The translations under genes were made by a program, and so were the position numbers. Below, in pieces: positions 9,007 through 17,897 of a stretch of DNA of 56,590 bases. The number at the start of each line of letters is the position of its first letter. Position 1 is the first letter of the stretch. The notes under the pieces are model-generated. The model was not told where the DNA came from. It made no database searches and worked only from the letters and a program-made list of their open reading frames with translations. Origin of the DNA: an uncultured Thermogutta sp. (GTDB lineage Bacteria; Planctomycetota; Planctomycetia; Pirellulales; Thermoguttaceae); the NCBI GenBank assembly GCA_937128505.1, contig CAKZMM010000130.1, forward strand, positions 1-56,590, written 5' to 3'.

Positions 9007-10323
9007 ATGATGGCGTGGTTCCTCAACTTGGCGTATTTGGTGGGGTTGGTCGTCGCGTTGCCATGGCTTTTATACCAGGCGATTGCCCGGGCCAAATATC
9101 GAGAAGGTTGGGCGGAAAAACTCTTGGGTTTGGTTCCCCAGCGGCTCGGGCGACAGCCATGCGTGTGGTTTCATGCCGTCAGCGTAGGTGAAGTAAACCT
9201 GCTGGCACCGCTGATTGAGCGGCTTTGTCGCAGCCATCCAGAGTGGGAGTGCGTTATATCGACCACGACCGCCACCGGGATGGCGGTTGCCCGAACCAAA
9301 TTTCCCGAAATTCTCGTGTTTTACTGCCCGTTAGATTTTAGTTGGGCCGTTCAGAGGGCAATTCGGCGTATCAGGCCAAATATCCTAGTTTTAGTGGAGT
9401 TAGAGATTTGGCCGAACCTTATCAGATTTGCGCGTAAGTTTGGCGTTAAAGTTGTGATTATCAACGGGCGATTGGGTAATCGCAGCTTTCAAGGTTATCA
9501 GCGGCTAGGAGGTTTAATCCGTTCCGTCTTGAGAGATGTGGATGGTATCGCGGCTCAGAACGCCGTATATGCAGATCGCTTTCAATCGCTGGGCGCCGAC
9601 CGAAAGCGCATTTTGATTACCGGATCGATGAAGTATGACGGGGTGGAAACGAATCGCTCCAATCCGTCCACGTGCTATCTGCGAGGTTTGGCACACATCG
9701 GCGACGAAGATGTAGTTTTCTTAGCCGGTAGCACCCAGGAGCCCGAGGAGGCGCTGGCCCTCGAGACGTTCCGGAGTTTGTCAGAGGAGTTTCCTCGGCT
9801 GCGGCTCATTTTGGTGCCGCGTCATCCGCACCGGTTCGAGAGCGTGGTGCGGCTGTTGGAAGAATCGGCGCTAAACTGGCAACGTCGTAGCCAGCTCATC
9901 GGCCGTGGTCACAATCCGGAGGCGCGCATCCTACTGATCGACACCATTGGGGAGCTCCGCGCTTGGTGGGGGGTTGCGCAAATTGCTTTCGTCGGGGGAA
10001 GCCTGGGGAACCGCGGTGGCCAAAACATGATCGAGCCGGCGGCTTATGGGGCGGCTGTCTGCTTTGGACCCAAGACCTGGAATTTTCGGGATATCGCATC
10101 CGCTTTGGTAGAGCGGGAAGCTGCAAAAGTCGTTCACAACGGGGAGGAGTTAACCCTTTTTGTCCGTTGGTGCTTGGAGCGCCCGGATCTGGCTGCGGAA
10201 ATGGGGGAGCGAGCAAAGCGGTTTGTCTTAACTCAGCAAGGGGCTACAGAGCGTACGCTAAAATTTCTGGAAGCTTTCATGGAGCAAGGGCGGGTGAGCC
10301 GTTCCATACGATCCGCTGCCTAA
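9007..10323 (+). CDS. waaA: 3-deoxy-D-manno-octulosonic acid (Kdo) transferase
   Basis: Transfers Kdo from CMP-Kdo to lipid A precursor at the inner face of the cytoplasmic membrane, the first core step of lipopolysaccharide synthesis. About 438 residues from the ATG at 9007, close to the family norm. An N-terminal membrane anchor (FLNLAYLVGLVVALPWLLY) is followed by WFHAVSVGEV, ISTTTATGMAVA and VELEIWPNL, which are typical of the WaaA/GT30 fold, and a C-terminal FVGGSLGNRGGQNMIEPAA nucleotide-sugar motif. The open frame extends to 8905, but GAAGG ten bases upstream of 9007 and the immediate membrane anchor favour this start. It supports the presence of an LPS-type outer membrane. Confidence 0.95.
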   Translation: MMAWFLNLAYLVGLVVALPWLLYQAIARAKYREGWAEKLLGLVPQRLGRQPCVWFHAVSVGEVNLLAPLIERLCRSHPEWECVISTTTATGMAVARTKFPEILVFYCPLDFSWAVQRAIRRIRPNILVLVELEIWPNLIRFARKFGVKVVIINGRLGNRSFQGYQRLGGLIRSVLRDVDGIAAQNAVYADRFQSLGADRKRILITGSMKYDGVETNRSNPSTCYLRGLAHIGDEDVVFLAGSTQEPEEALALETFRSLSEEFPRLRLILVPRHPHRFESVVRLLEESALNWQRRSQLIGRGHNPEARILLIDTIGELRAWWGVAQIAFVGGSLGNRGGQNMIEPAAYGAAVCFGPKTWNFRDIASALVEREAAKVVHNGEELTLFVRWCLERPDLAAEMGERAKRFVLTQQGATERTLKFLEAFMEQGRVSRSIRSAA

Positions 10324-11186
10324 GGGGCGGTTTGACCGCGTGCGTTGGGGGGCGACGACTGATCGTTCTGTTTACGCTTTTTATCGGCGCATCGCAAGCC
10401 GCAATCGCAGGTTTTTGTTGCCGGGGGACTGCTTGTCAGCAGCGGTCGCTTGCTGCGGGGGTAAAGCCTGCGTTTGCCGAGCCTGTCCGCATTTCTGCTG
10501 TTATGTGAGCATCATGGTTGACTTTTTGTGTTTGCGGACCGGCTCCCCATTTGGGCAATTCATGCCGGCTCTTGTCGGTCGTATCGGTAGCAATTGATGC
10601 GGGCTTTTGTTGGTAGTAATTGATGCCGGCGATTGTTGGCAGCACTTGATGCCGGCTTTTGTTGGCGGTGTGAAGGGGGAACCCATTGGGGTCAAATACT
10701 CGGGAAATGGCCCCGCATTTGCGGCCGGCGTGCGGCGGGATCCGAACCCTTGCTTCAGGTTGATCACCGACCGGAACGATTGCGGCCGGGTTGCGTAAGC
10801 ATCGAATTCAGAGGCCAGGAACTTGCCAAGCCGGTATGAGACGGGTATCGTTTTGGCGGAATTGTTGCCCGATTGCTTGGCCAAATCCGTGTCTTGGGGA
10901 CGGAGGTGCTCTACGAGAGGCCCTAAATGGATTAGAAAAGAGACGAGCAGTTTGTTCTCCACCGAGGCCTGAAGCTGGTCTGCGTAAGCACTTGGCGTTA
11001 AGGGGTTTCGACTCTGAAGCTTTTTCTGAAGCTTTTAAGGCGTTTCGAGTGGGTGTCTCCGATTCAAAAGGTTAATGTCTCCGCCCCAGATGGGCGATTT
11101 TGGTTATCGTCGTCTCCAGGCCCTTCGGCGAGCGGTCCAACGGGGCAATCCGGGCAAAGAGCGAGCGAAAGGAGAGCGGTAACGTG
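10324..11186. other. Long spacer between waaA and purN with a 26-bp hairpin repeat
   Basis: No credible gene. The short frames in it are rich in Cys, Gly and Arg and have no domain content. The visible structure is the 26-bp tandem repeat at 10556-10668, listed separately. Confidence 0.5.
10556..10668. repeat. Four-copy 26-bp tandem repeat, each copy able to form a small hairpin
   Basis: Copies start at 10556, 10591, 10617 and 10643. The last three are spaced exactly 26 bp and the first is separated by nine extra bases. Each contains a variant of TTGATGCCGGCTTTTGTTGG. As RNA, GCCGGC can pair with GTTGGC across a four-base loop using four Watson-Crick and two G-U pairs. Three of the four copies keep this pairing although their bases differ, and the second has one mismatch. 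Confidence 0.6.
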
Positions 11187-11849
11187 ATGCTTCCGCTGTC
11201 ACAGAAGTTGCTTCGTGTCGCGGTGCTCATCTCCGGAGGCGGCACGACGCTCAAGAATCTTATCGATAAGAAGAACGCCAAGCAGGTGCCAATCGATATT
11301 GTGCTTGTGATTTCGAGCACGGCCAAAGCCGGTGGCCTTCGATTTGCTGAAGAGGCGGGGATTCCTGCGATCGTAGTCCCCTTTAAGGATTATCCGTCTG
11401 AGCGGGAGTTCAGCGAGGTCATCTTCGATCATTGTCGAAAATCGGAAGTGGATTACGTCCTTATGGGGGGCTTTTTGAAACGGTTAGTGATCCCAAAGGA
11501 ATTTGAGTTGCGAGTCCTGAACATCCACCCGGCTTTGATCCCGGCTTTTTGCGGTCATGGTTACTACGGCCGTCGGGTACACGAGGCGGTTTTGCAATTC
11601 GGGGCCAAAGTGAGCGGTTGTACAGTTCATTTTGCTGATAACGAGTACGACCATGGCCCCATCATTTTGCAACGCGCGGTACCGGTGTATGAGAATGATA
11701 CGCCCGAGACCTTGGCTGCCCGGGTCTTCGCCGAGGAATGCGAGGCGTATCCGGAGGCGTTACGCCTTTTGGCAGCCAACCGGATCCGCGTCACGGGCCG
11801 TCGGGTACGGATTTTGCCCGAAGTAGCCCCGGGCTTGGCTATGCCCTGA
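11187..11849 (+). CDS. purN: Phosphoribosylglycinamide formyltransferase (GART)
   Basis: Third step of purine synthesis: transfers formyl from 10-formyltetrahydrofolate to GAR. 220 residues from the ATG at 11187, which has an AAAGGAGAG ribosome binding site; the upstream extension to 11100 is unlikely. The phosphate-binding loop reads ISGGGTTLKNL in place of the classical GSGTNL form. The catalytic residues are present: Asn112 and His114 in LNIHPALIP and Asp155 in DNEYDHGPII. The segment AFCGHGYYGRRVHEAV, after the HPALIP motif, differs from the usual proteobacterial sequence, so this is a divergent member. No other purine gene is adjacent. Confidence 0.93.
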   Translation: MLPLSQKLLRVAVLISGGGTTLKNLIDKKNAKQVPIDIVLVISSTAKAGGLRFAEEAGIPAIVVPFKDYPSEREFSEVIFDHCRKSEVDYVLMGGFLKRLVIPKEFELRVLNIHPALIPAFCGHGYYGRRVHEAVLQFGAKVSGCTVHFADNEYDHGPIILQRAVPVYENDTPETLAARVFAEECEAYPEALRLLAANRIRVTGRRVRILPEVAPGLAMP

Positions 11850-12435
11850 AAGGCCGTGCGGCGGGCATGCTGAGCGGCTCTCTTCGCTTTTTGCTGGATG
11901 AATCCGATCTTGGGTATTTGCGAGATATATACACGGACGGGGTGGTGAACGGCGGCAGTTCGGATCCCGCATGATTTGCCGGAGTCTTCGCTTCGGTCAA
12001 TCGAAGTTTTCCCCGGGTTGAACGTGTGATGAACCATTCACCGCAAAGGGCAAAGCAAAGGGCAAAAAGGTCAGCAAAAACTGGCGAAAAGGCGCGACTT
12101 TGGGCGGATTGGCAGCGGCAAATAAGCACCTTAAAATAATGCTTTCATGCTGCGAGGCCCCGCCCAACCTACAAAGCTGCCCAAGAATGCGGGCTGTTCA
12201 TAGTCATCGGCTTTCCAGGGGACAAGGAACCGCTTTCGTGGGTTTCCGGGGCTCGGCAGCAGTGACGCCCCGCGGGTAAGTAGTGGGATCGAAAGGTCTT
12301 GCGTGTATCCGCTCGCCTGATTGTTGCGGAGATTTGGTAACGCGGACAAGCGGGTTTTGCGGCGAGGCTCAGGGAGTACCCAAGAAAAAAGAACAACCAC
12401 TCGGGATTCCTACAACGATTTGATCGGGAAAAACC
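11850..12435. other. Spacer between purN and pfp
   Basis: No gene seen. Bases around 12045-12075 are a run of related GCAAAGG/GCAAAAAGG units. A minus-strand frame at 12131-12400 has no recognisable content and is not called. Confidence 0.4.
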
Positions 12436-13725
12436 ATGGCTAAGGCAAAGAATTTGGTCGTGGCTCAAAGCGGCGGACCGACGCCGGTAATCAACAATAG
12501 TCTTAGAGCGGTGGTGGAGACGGCACGGGAGTATTCGCAAATCGGGACGGTCTATGGTGCCCGGCACGGGATCGAAGGCGTGCTCAAGGAGGAACTGATT
12601 AATCTGTCATCGCAGCCGGCGGAGGAAATCGCGCTTTTGCGCTATACGCCAGTGGCAGGGTCGATCGGGACATGCCGGTATAAGCTTAAAGAATCCCAGC
12701 GAGAGGATTTCGAACGGGTCATCGAGGTTTTCAAAGCTCATAACGTAGGGTATTTCCTATACATCGGCGGCAATGATTCGATGGACACGGCCCACAAAAT
12801 TGCCAAGCTGGCCGAGGCTCGAGGGCTAGATTTAATCGCCGTCGGAGTCCCAAAGACCATCGACAATGACGTGGGTGATAGCGAGTTCAAACTGATCGAC
12901 CACACGCCGGGCTACGGTTCTGTGGCTCGATATTGGATGCATATGGTCCAGTATGCGGAGGAGGAAAATCGAGGGAGTTGTCCTGCGGATCCCGTCTTGG
13001 TCATGCAGGCCATGGGAAGGAAGATCGGGTTTATTCCGGCGGCTGCCCGGCTGGCGGATCCGGAGCGGCAGTTCCCCTTGCAGATCTACCTGGCGGAGGC
13101 ACCCGTCAGCTTAGAGCAGTTGGCGGACCAAGTGAACGATCAACTGCGTCGCTGCGGTCGGTGTTTGTTGGTCATCAGCGAAGGCTTCGAGGTAGGAGAT
13201 TTAGGGAAAATTACCGATGCTTTTGGGCATCAAGCTTATGGCTCCAGCAAAGCGACGGTGGCTCAGGTAGTAGTCAACTACCTCAACGATAAAGGGCTTC
13301 CCGTGAAAGGAGCCGCCCGCGGGAATGTGCCGGGAACCGACCAGCGGCACTCGATGGCGTATGCTTCGGCGGTGGATTTGGACGAGGCCTACCGAGTTGG
13401 GCAAAAGGCGGTGGAATTGGCAGCCACGGAGCAGGGAGGCTTTATGGCGACCATTCTTCGCGAGCCAGGGCCCATTTACCGCGTCCGGTACGATAGGGTG
13501 CCATTGGTCGAGGTGGCCAATAGCGAAAGGAAATTTCCGCGGGCGTGGATCGCTCCGAGCGGTACCGATGTCACGGACGACTTCATTCGATATGCCATGC
13601 CCTTGGTGGGGGAGGAGATGATCCATCTTCCCTTGGTGGGTGGAAGACATCGTTTGGCCCGATTGCAACCGATTTTTGCCGAAAAGAAACTGCCGGCTTA
13701 TGTCCCACAAGCCGACCGGAAGTAG
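12436..13725 (+). CDS. pfp: Pyrophosphate-dependent 6-phosphofructokinase
   Basis: Interconverts fructose 6-phosphate and fructose 1,6-bisphosphate using pyrophosphate as phosphoryl donor, so the reaction is reversible. The fold is clear: QSGGPTPVINNSL at the N terminus, GGND at 111-114 and PKTIDND at 139-145, then QAMGRKIGFIPAAA. In ATP enzymes the corresponding positions read GGDG and PGTIDND. The Asp at 114 and Lys at 140 are the residues that specify the PPi-dependent class. The 429-residue length fits. The ATG at 12436 leads directly into the first strand. It stands at the head of a co-directional group with the HAD hydrolase, gnd and zwf, but long gaps suggest separate promoters. Confidence 0.93.
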   Translation: MAKAKNLVVAQSGGPTPVINNSLRAVVETAREYSQIGTVYGARHGIEGVLKEELINLSSQPAEEIALLRYTPVAGSIGTCRYKLKESQREDFERVIEVFKAHNVGYFLYIGGNDSMDTAHKIAKLAEARGLDLIAVGVPKTIDNDVGDSEFKLIDHTPGYGSVARYWMHMVQYAEEENRGSCPADPVLVMQAMGRKIGFIPAAARLADPERQFPLQIYLAEAPVSLEQLADQVNDQLRRCGRCLLVISEGFEVGDLGKITDAFGHQAYGSSKATVAQVVVNYLNDKGLPVKGAARGNVPGTDQRHSMAYASAVDLDEAYRVGQKAVELAATEQGGFMATILREPGPIYRVRYDRVPLVEVANSERKFPRAWIAPSGTDVTDDFIRYAMPLVGEEMIHLPLVGGRHRLARLQPIFAEKKLPAYVPQADRK

Positions 13726-14206
13726 CCGGGTCGGCACGGGGACGCATTGTGGATGAGCCGGCGAGAGGTTTGCCTTCGTTGGGAGCAAGCCTCTAAGATT
13801 AGCGGGACGATGTTTCTTCGATCTTAGGAGGATTTTTCTCAGCGATGGTTGAGGCTGGAAAAGGAGGTTTAGGCCGTTTGTTTCGTTACACAGCCGAGGT
13901 TTTTGACCCATGGGCTTAAAGGCGAAGGCCGCGGTGTTTGCTGAATACTTTGCGAGTGATTCCTGATGAATCTTAGATGGCTGCATTATGAATCTCAAAT
14001 GCCTGCGTTACGAATCTTGAGTGGCTGCGTTCTGAGAGATTTGTTGAAATTGGGCAAAAGCTTGTGCGATTTGGGTTGCACGGCCTTGCTCTCGCAAGAT
14101 TCTTCAAAGTTTCACAACTCTTAAAGGCTCGCATCTTGAAGGCTCGAAGCGTTGCGGGACCAAAGCACTAGATTTCAGAGAGGATGGAGAAGGGACTTTG
14201 GTTGCC
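13726..14206. repeat. Spacer with a three-copy 22-bp tandem repeat
   Basis: Bases 13966-13987, 13988-14009 and 14010-14031 are three copies of a 22-bp unit, core GAATCTTAGATGGCTGCGTT, differing at a few positions each. The remainder shows no gene. Confidence 0.55.
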
Positions 14207-15091
14207 ATGTTCGAATTGGTTCGCAAGCACGATTTTCTGGTGGGAATTGACTCCGACGGCTGCGCATTCGACACGATGGAATTGAAGCACAAGGAGTGCT
14301 TCATCCCCAATACGATCAACTATTGGAACTTACAGGCTGTGAGCAAGTATGCTCGGGAAGCAGCCGAGTTTGTCAATTTGTATTCGAAAAGTCGCGGCGT
14401 GAACCGCTTCCCCGCGCTGATCGAAACCTTAGAGTGGCTCCGTCGTCGGCCGGAAGTCCGGGCCCGGGGGGTTCGTATCGAGATTCCGGAAAGCCTCCGT
14501 CGCTGGGTAGCCAACGAAACTAAGTTAAGCAACGAACGGCTGAAAGAGGTTGTGGCCGAATCGAATGATCCGGACCTCCGCCGAACGCTGGAGTGGTCTG
14601 AGGGCGTGAACGAATCGGTGCGGCGAATTGTGCGCGCTGTACCACCATTTCCCTTCGTGCGCGAAAGTTTGCAGCGGCTTAAGGATTATGCGGATATCCT
14701 GGTGGTCTCGGCCACGCCTCAGGAGGCTTTGGAGCGAGAGTGGGAAGAGCATGATCTGAAAAAATATGTCGCCGCCATATGCGGGCAAGATATCGGCACG
14801 AAGAAGCAATGCTTAGGACATGCGGCCAAAGGGGGTGGGCATCCGTATCCGCCGCAGCACGTGTTAATGATTGGCGACGCCCCGGGCGACTATCAGGCGG
14901 CGAAAGCCAATGGTGCCCTTTTCTTTCCGATTAATCCCGGTCATGAAGAGGCGAGTTGGCAGCGGTTTTTCGAGGAGGGAATCGATCGTTTTCTTTCGGG
15001 GACTTTTGCCGGCGCATACGAGGAGCAATTGGTAGCCGAATTTCAGCGGTATCTGCCGGAAAAGCCCCCTTGGCCAGTCCTTACGGATTGA
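14207..15091 (+). CDS. HAD-superfamily hydrolase
   Basis: About 294 residues from the ATG at 14207 (a TTG at 14198 is a possible alternative). Motif I is LVGIDSDGCAFDTM, with nucleophile Asp15 and acid/base Asp17. Motif II is VVSATP near residue 165 and motif IV is MIGDAPGDYQAA near residue 225. A helical cap of about 130 residues lies between motifs I and II, placing it in the C1-capped branch with phosphoglycolate-phosphatase-like enzymes. The substrate is not readable. The position between PPi-PFK and 6-phosphogluconate dehydrogenase hints at a sugar phosphate, but that is inference and the spacers are long. Confidence 0.85.
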   Translation: MFELVRKHDFLVGIDSDGCAFDTMELKHKECFIPNTINYWNLQAVSKYAREAAEFVNLYSKSRGVNRFPALIETLEWLRRRPEVRARGVRIEIPESLRRWVANETKLSNERLKEVVAESNDPDLRRTLEWSEGVNESVRRIVRAVPPFPFVRESLQRLKDYADILVVSATPQEALEREWEEHDLKKYVAAICGQDIGTKKQCLGHAAKGGGHPYPPQHVLMIGDAPGDYQAAKANGALFFPINPGHEEASWQRFFEEGIDRFLSGTFAGAYEEQLVAEFQRYLPEKPPWPVLTD

Positions 15092-15530
15092 CGAATGCAG
15101 AATCGACGGCTGTGATGCGGCGTCGACGGCATCGATGCGGTGTGGGGCGAAATCACCGATCAAACGATCGATATTTTCAGGTTTCATGACCACATTTTCA
15201 GGCTCTGTCTCCGCATCACGTCTGGATCACGAAAGGGGTGGGGATCGGAAGGAAGTCGAATCCGTTTTGCGGGGTAATAACGGGGAACATCAGTATTCGG
15301 GGAGCACAAGAATTCGGGGGACACAAAAAAGGCGAAAACGGGTGGGGCGGTCTCCCTGTCAAGGGGCGGTTTGTCCCAGCCGGGTACAAAAACTTTGGAT
15401 CGATGTGTGATGGGGACGATTGAAACAGCCGTTTGATTACCAGATACGTGCGAGGTTGCAGATTCGCACTCTGAAAGCAAATTGTGCTTGAATGGCGAAC
15501 ACAGCTTTCCCAATGGAGGACTCGAACATC
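15092..15530. repeat. Spacer with a 17-bp tandem repeat
   Basis: Bases 15281-15297, 15298-15314 and 15315-15331 are three diverged copies of a 17-bp unit beginning CGGGGRRCA (CGGGGAACATCAGTATT, CGGGGAGCACAAGAATT). Further upstream, near 15100-15145, an ATCGACGGC...GATGCGGYG unit occurs twice. No gene seen. Confidence 0.5.
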
Positions 15531-17024
15531 ATGGCAGAAAAGTGCGATATCGGTTTGATGGGCTTGGCCGTCATGGGTCAGAATTTGGTCCTCAATATGG
15601 AGGACCACGGTTTCAGCGTGGCGGTTTACAACCGCACGACGAGCAAGGTGGATGAATTCGTTCGATCTCCGGAGGTTCAAGGGCGGCGAATCGTCGGTTG
15701 CCACTCCCTGGAGGAATTGGTTGCCCATTTGTCGCGACCCCGGAAAGTGATGTTGATGATCAAGGCCGGCGATGCCGTCCCGGCTCCCGAGCCGAAGCTT
15801 TATCCGGAGCTATCGCCGACGGATGCGGTGATCGATCAACTGTGCCGATTGCTGGAGCCGGGCGATGTGATTATCGATGGGGGGAATACCCACTTTAAGG
15901 ATACCGAACGACGTACGCGGCATGTGGAATCCCTGGGGCTGTTATACGTGGGAACGGGGGTCTCCGGCGGCGAAGAAGGAGCGCGGCATGGCCCTAGCAT
16001 GATGCCCGGGGGAAGTCCCGCCGCGTGGCCGATCGTCAAGCCCATTTTTCAAGCAATCGCAGCGAAGGTAGGTCCGGAAGGAAACATTCCCTGCTGCGAC
16101 TGGGTAGGGCCGAGAGGAGCGGGTCACTACGTAAAAATGGTGCATAACGGCATCGAGTACGGCGACATGCAACTCATCGCCGAGGCCTACTGGATGCTCA
16201 AGAACGCCTTGGGCCTCAAGAATTCCGAACTTTACGACGTATTTGCCCAGTGGTACCAAGGCGAGCTGAATAGTTACCTCATCGAAATAACCCGCGACAT
16301 TTTCAGCGTCAAAGATCCTGAAACGGGGGCCGATTTAGTGGACCTCATCCTCGATGCAGCCGGGGCCAAGGGCACCGGCAAATGGATGAGTCAGCACGCT
16401 TTGGACTTGGGCATGCCGAGCACCCTGGTGACCGAAGCCGTATATGCCCGGGCGCTATCCGCCATGAAAGAGGCGCGTCTGCGTGCCAGTCGCATCCTTG
16501 GAGGGCCTTCGGGACGCTACACCGGCGACCGCCAGCAATTCATCGAGCAGGTGCGACAAGCCCTTTATGCCTCCAAAATCTGTAGTTACGCCCAGGGATT
16601 CGTGCAACTGCGGGCAGCGGCTGCCGAGTACCAATGGCCACTGGATTACGGGGCCATTAGCCTCCTGTGGCGTGGGGGATGTATCATTCGGGCGGTCTTC
16701 TTGGAACGGATCAAGGAGGCCTTCGATGCCGATCCGAATCTGGAAAACCTTTTGCTGGCTCCCTATTTCCGGGAGGCTGTTCAGAAGGCGCAGCCCGCCT
16801 GGCGGCACGTGGTGAAGACGGCTGTAGATTTGGGAATTCCCGTTCCGGCCTTCTTGGCGGCGCTAGCGTACTACGATGGATATCGTTCCGAGCGGCTCCC
16901 GGCTAATCTGATTCAGGCCCAGCGCGATTATTTCGGTGCTCACGAGTACCGGCGTATCGACAAACCTGGCGAGGGTCCCTTCCACACCGATTGGCTCCGG
17001 CAACGCCGTGTGCCCGCCGGCTGA
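15531..17024 (+). CDS. gnd: 6-phosphogluconate dehydrogenase, decarboxylating
   Basis: Oxidises 6-phosphogluconate to ribulose 5-phosphate and CO2, making NADPH. About 497 residues from the ATG at 15531, which has GGAGG ten bases upstream; the ATG at 15492 would add 13 residues before the Rossmann strand. Visible motifs: GLMGLAVMGQNL (dinucleotide-binding loop), NRTTSK (NADP phosphate contact), VGTGVSGGEEGARHGPS (substrate loop) and KMVHNGIEYGDMQL (catalytic Lys and substrate site). This is the long, two-domain form. It works with the G6P dehydrogenase encoded downstream. Confidence 0.97.
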   Translation: MAEKCDIGLMGLAVMGQNLVLNMEDHGFSVAVYNRTTSKVDEFVRSPEVQGRRIVGCHSLEELVAHLSRPRKVMLMIKAGDAVPAPEPKLYPELSPTDAVIDQLCRLLEPGDVIIDGGNTHFKDTERRTRHVESLGLLYVGTGVSGGEEGARHGPSMMPGGSPAAWPIVKPIFQAIAAKVGPEGNIPCCDWVGPRGAGHYVKMVHNGIEYGDMQLIAEAYWMLKNALGLKNSELYDVFAQWYQGELNSYLIEITRDIFSVKDPETGADLVDLILDAAGAKGTGKWMSQHALDLGMPSTLVTEAVYARALSAMKEARLRASRILGGPSGRYTGDRQQFIEQVRQALYASKICSYAQGFVQLRAAAAEYQWPLDYGAISLLWRGGCIIRAVFLERIKEAFDADPNLENLLLAPYFREAVQKAQPAWRHVVKTAVDLGIPVPAFLAALAYYDGYRSERLPANLIQAQRDYFGAHEYRRIDKPGEGPFHTDWLRQRRVPAG

Positions 17025-17897
17025 TGACGCCCATTCCTTTGGAAACAAGGATCTCGTTGATTGGAAAAAGCGATTGCCGCACCGCTAAGGTCGGTAGATC
17101 CTTTGCGCGGTACCTTTGTGCCGTAAATCTCAATTAGGAATCTCAACCAGGAAAGGGAAGGCTAGAGCGTAAACGCGTGCCTTTCATCCGTGTCGGCCTT
17201 TTTTTGCAGCCATCACGGTGCGTATTCCGCCCAGTAGTGCTGGCGGTTTTACAGCTGTCAGAGGTTCGCGGCGATTGCTCGGGGAATGCACCGTGCTCCG
17301 CCTTGTTGGGAAAGGGTACGACGCAAAAAGCCATCTTGCAAAGTGGCAGATATTCCCCCGCTTTGCGGAGATGCAAAGCATAATGAAGGCAGAGCACCAT
17401 GATTGCAGAGGTATAATTGCAGCCAACTAAAGACATCATTGCAGTCAACTACGATCGTAGCCAGATAGTAGCCGAGTAATCGCAAGACCGGCGGGGGTAT
17501 AGATAGCAGGATTGTCGGTCCCTAGGGTCTTGAGTTATGGGGCGCTCCGGCTGACAGTAAGAGCACTTAAACCAGACGCGAGGAAGGCCGGACAAGTGAA
17601 TCGGCATTCGCCACTGAGGGGCAAAACGAGCATGATCCGTGGAAACGATGTCGGCCGCAAGAACTATTCGGCCAAAGCTTTAACCGCGGATTTATCGACC
17701 GAGGTTCCGTGGTCTAGAAGCAAGGCTCAGGCTTTGAGCCTATAAGCAGGTTAGAAAGCGATTTGAAAGTTATTTGAAAGTTAAAAGTAATACCGCGAGC
17801 TGAAAAATTCATCTCTGGTCGCGTCCGAAAAATTTCGCGACCGGATTGCTAGTCCGCCGCAGAGTCGTTTTTCCCAGCGGTGGGGAAGGTTGAATCG
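17025..17897. other. Long spacer between gnd and zwf
   Basis: No gene supported, and no 6-phosphogluconolactonase remnant is seen between the two dehydrogenases. ATTGCAG recurs at 17402, 17416 and 17438, the last two within ATTGCAGYCAACTA. Several short frames overlap on both strands here and look like chance. Confidence 0.45.

Noticed and set aside
12131-12400. 89-residue minus-strand frame before pfp
   Set aside because: No domain content, no start signal, no conservation argument.
13201-13998. 265-residue minus-strand frame opposite the end of pfp
   Set aside because: Mostly antisense to pfp, and the remainder is the 22-bp repeat region.
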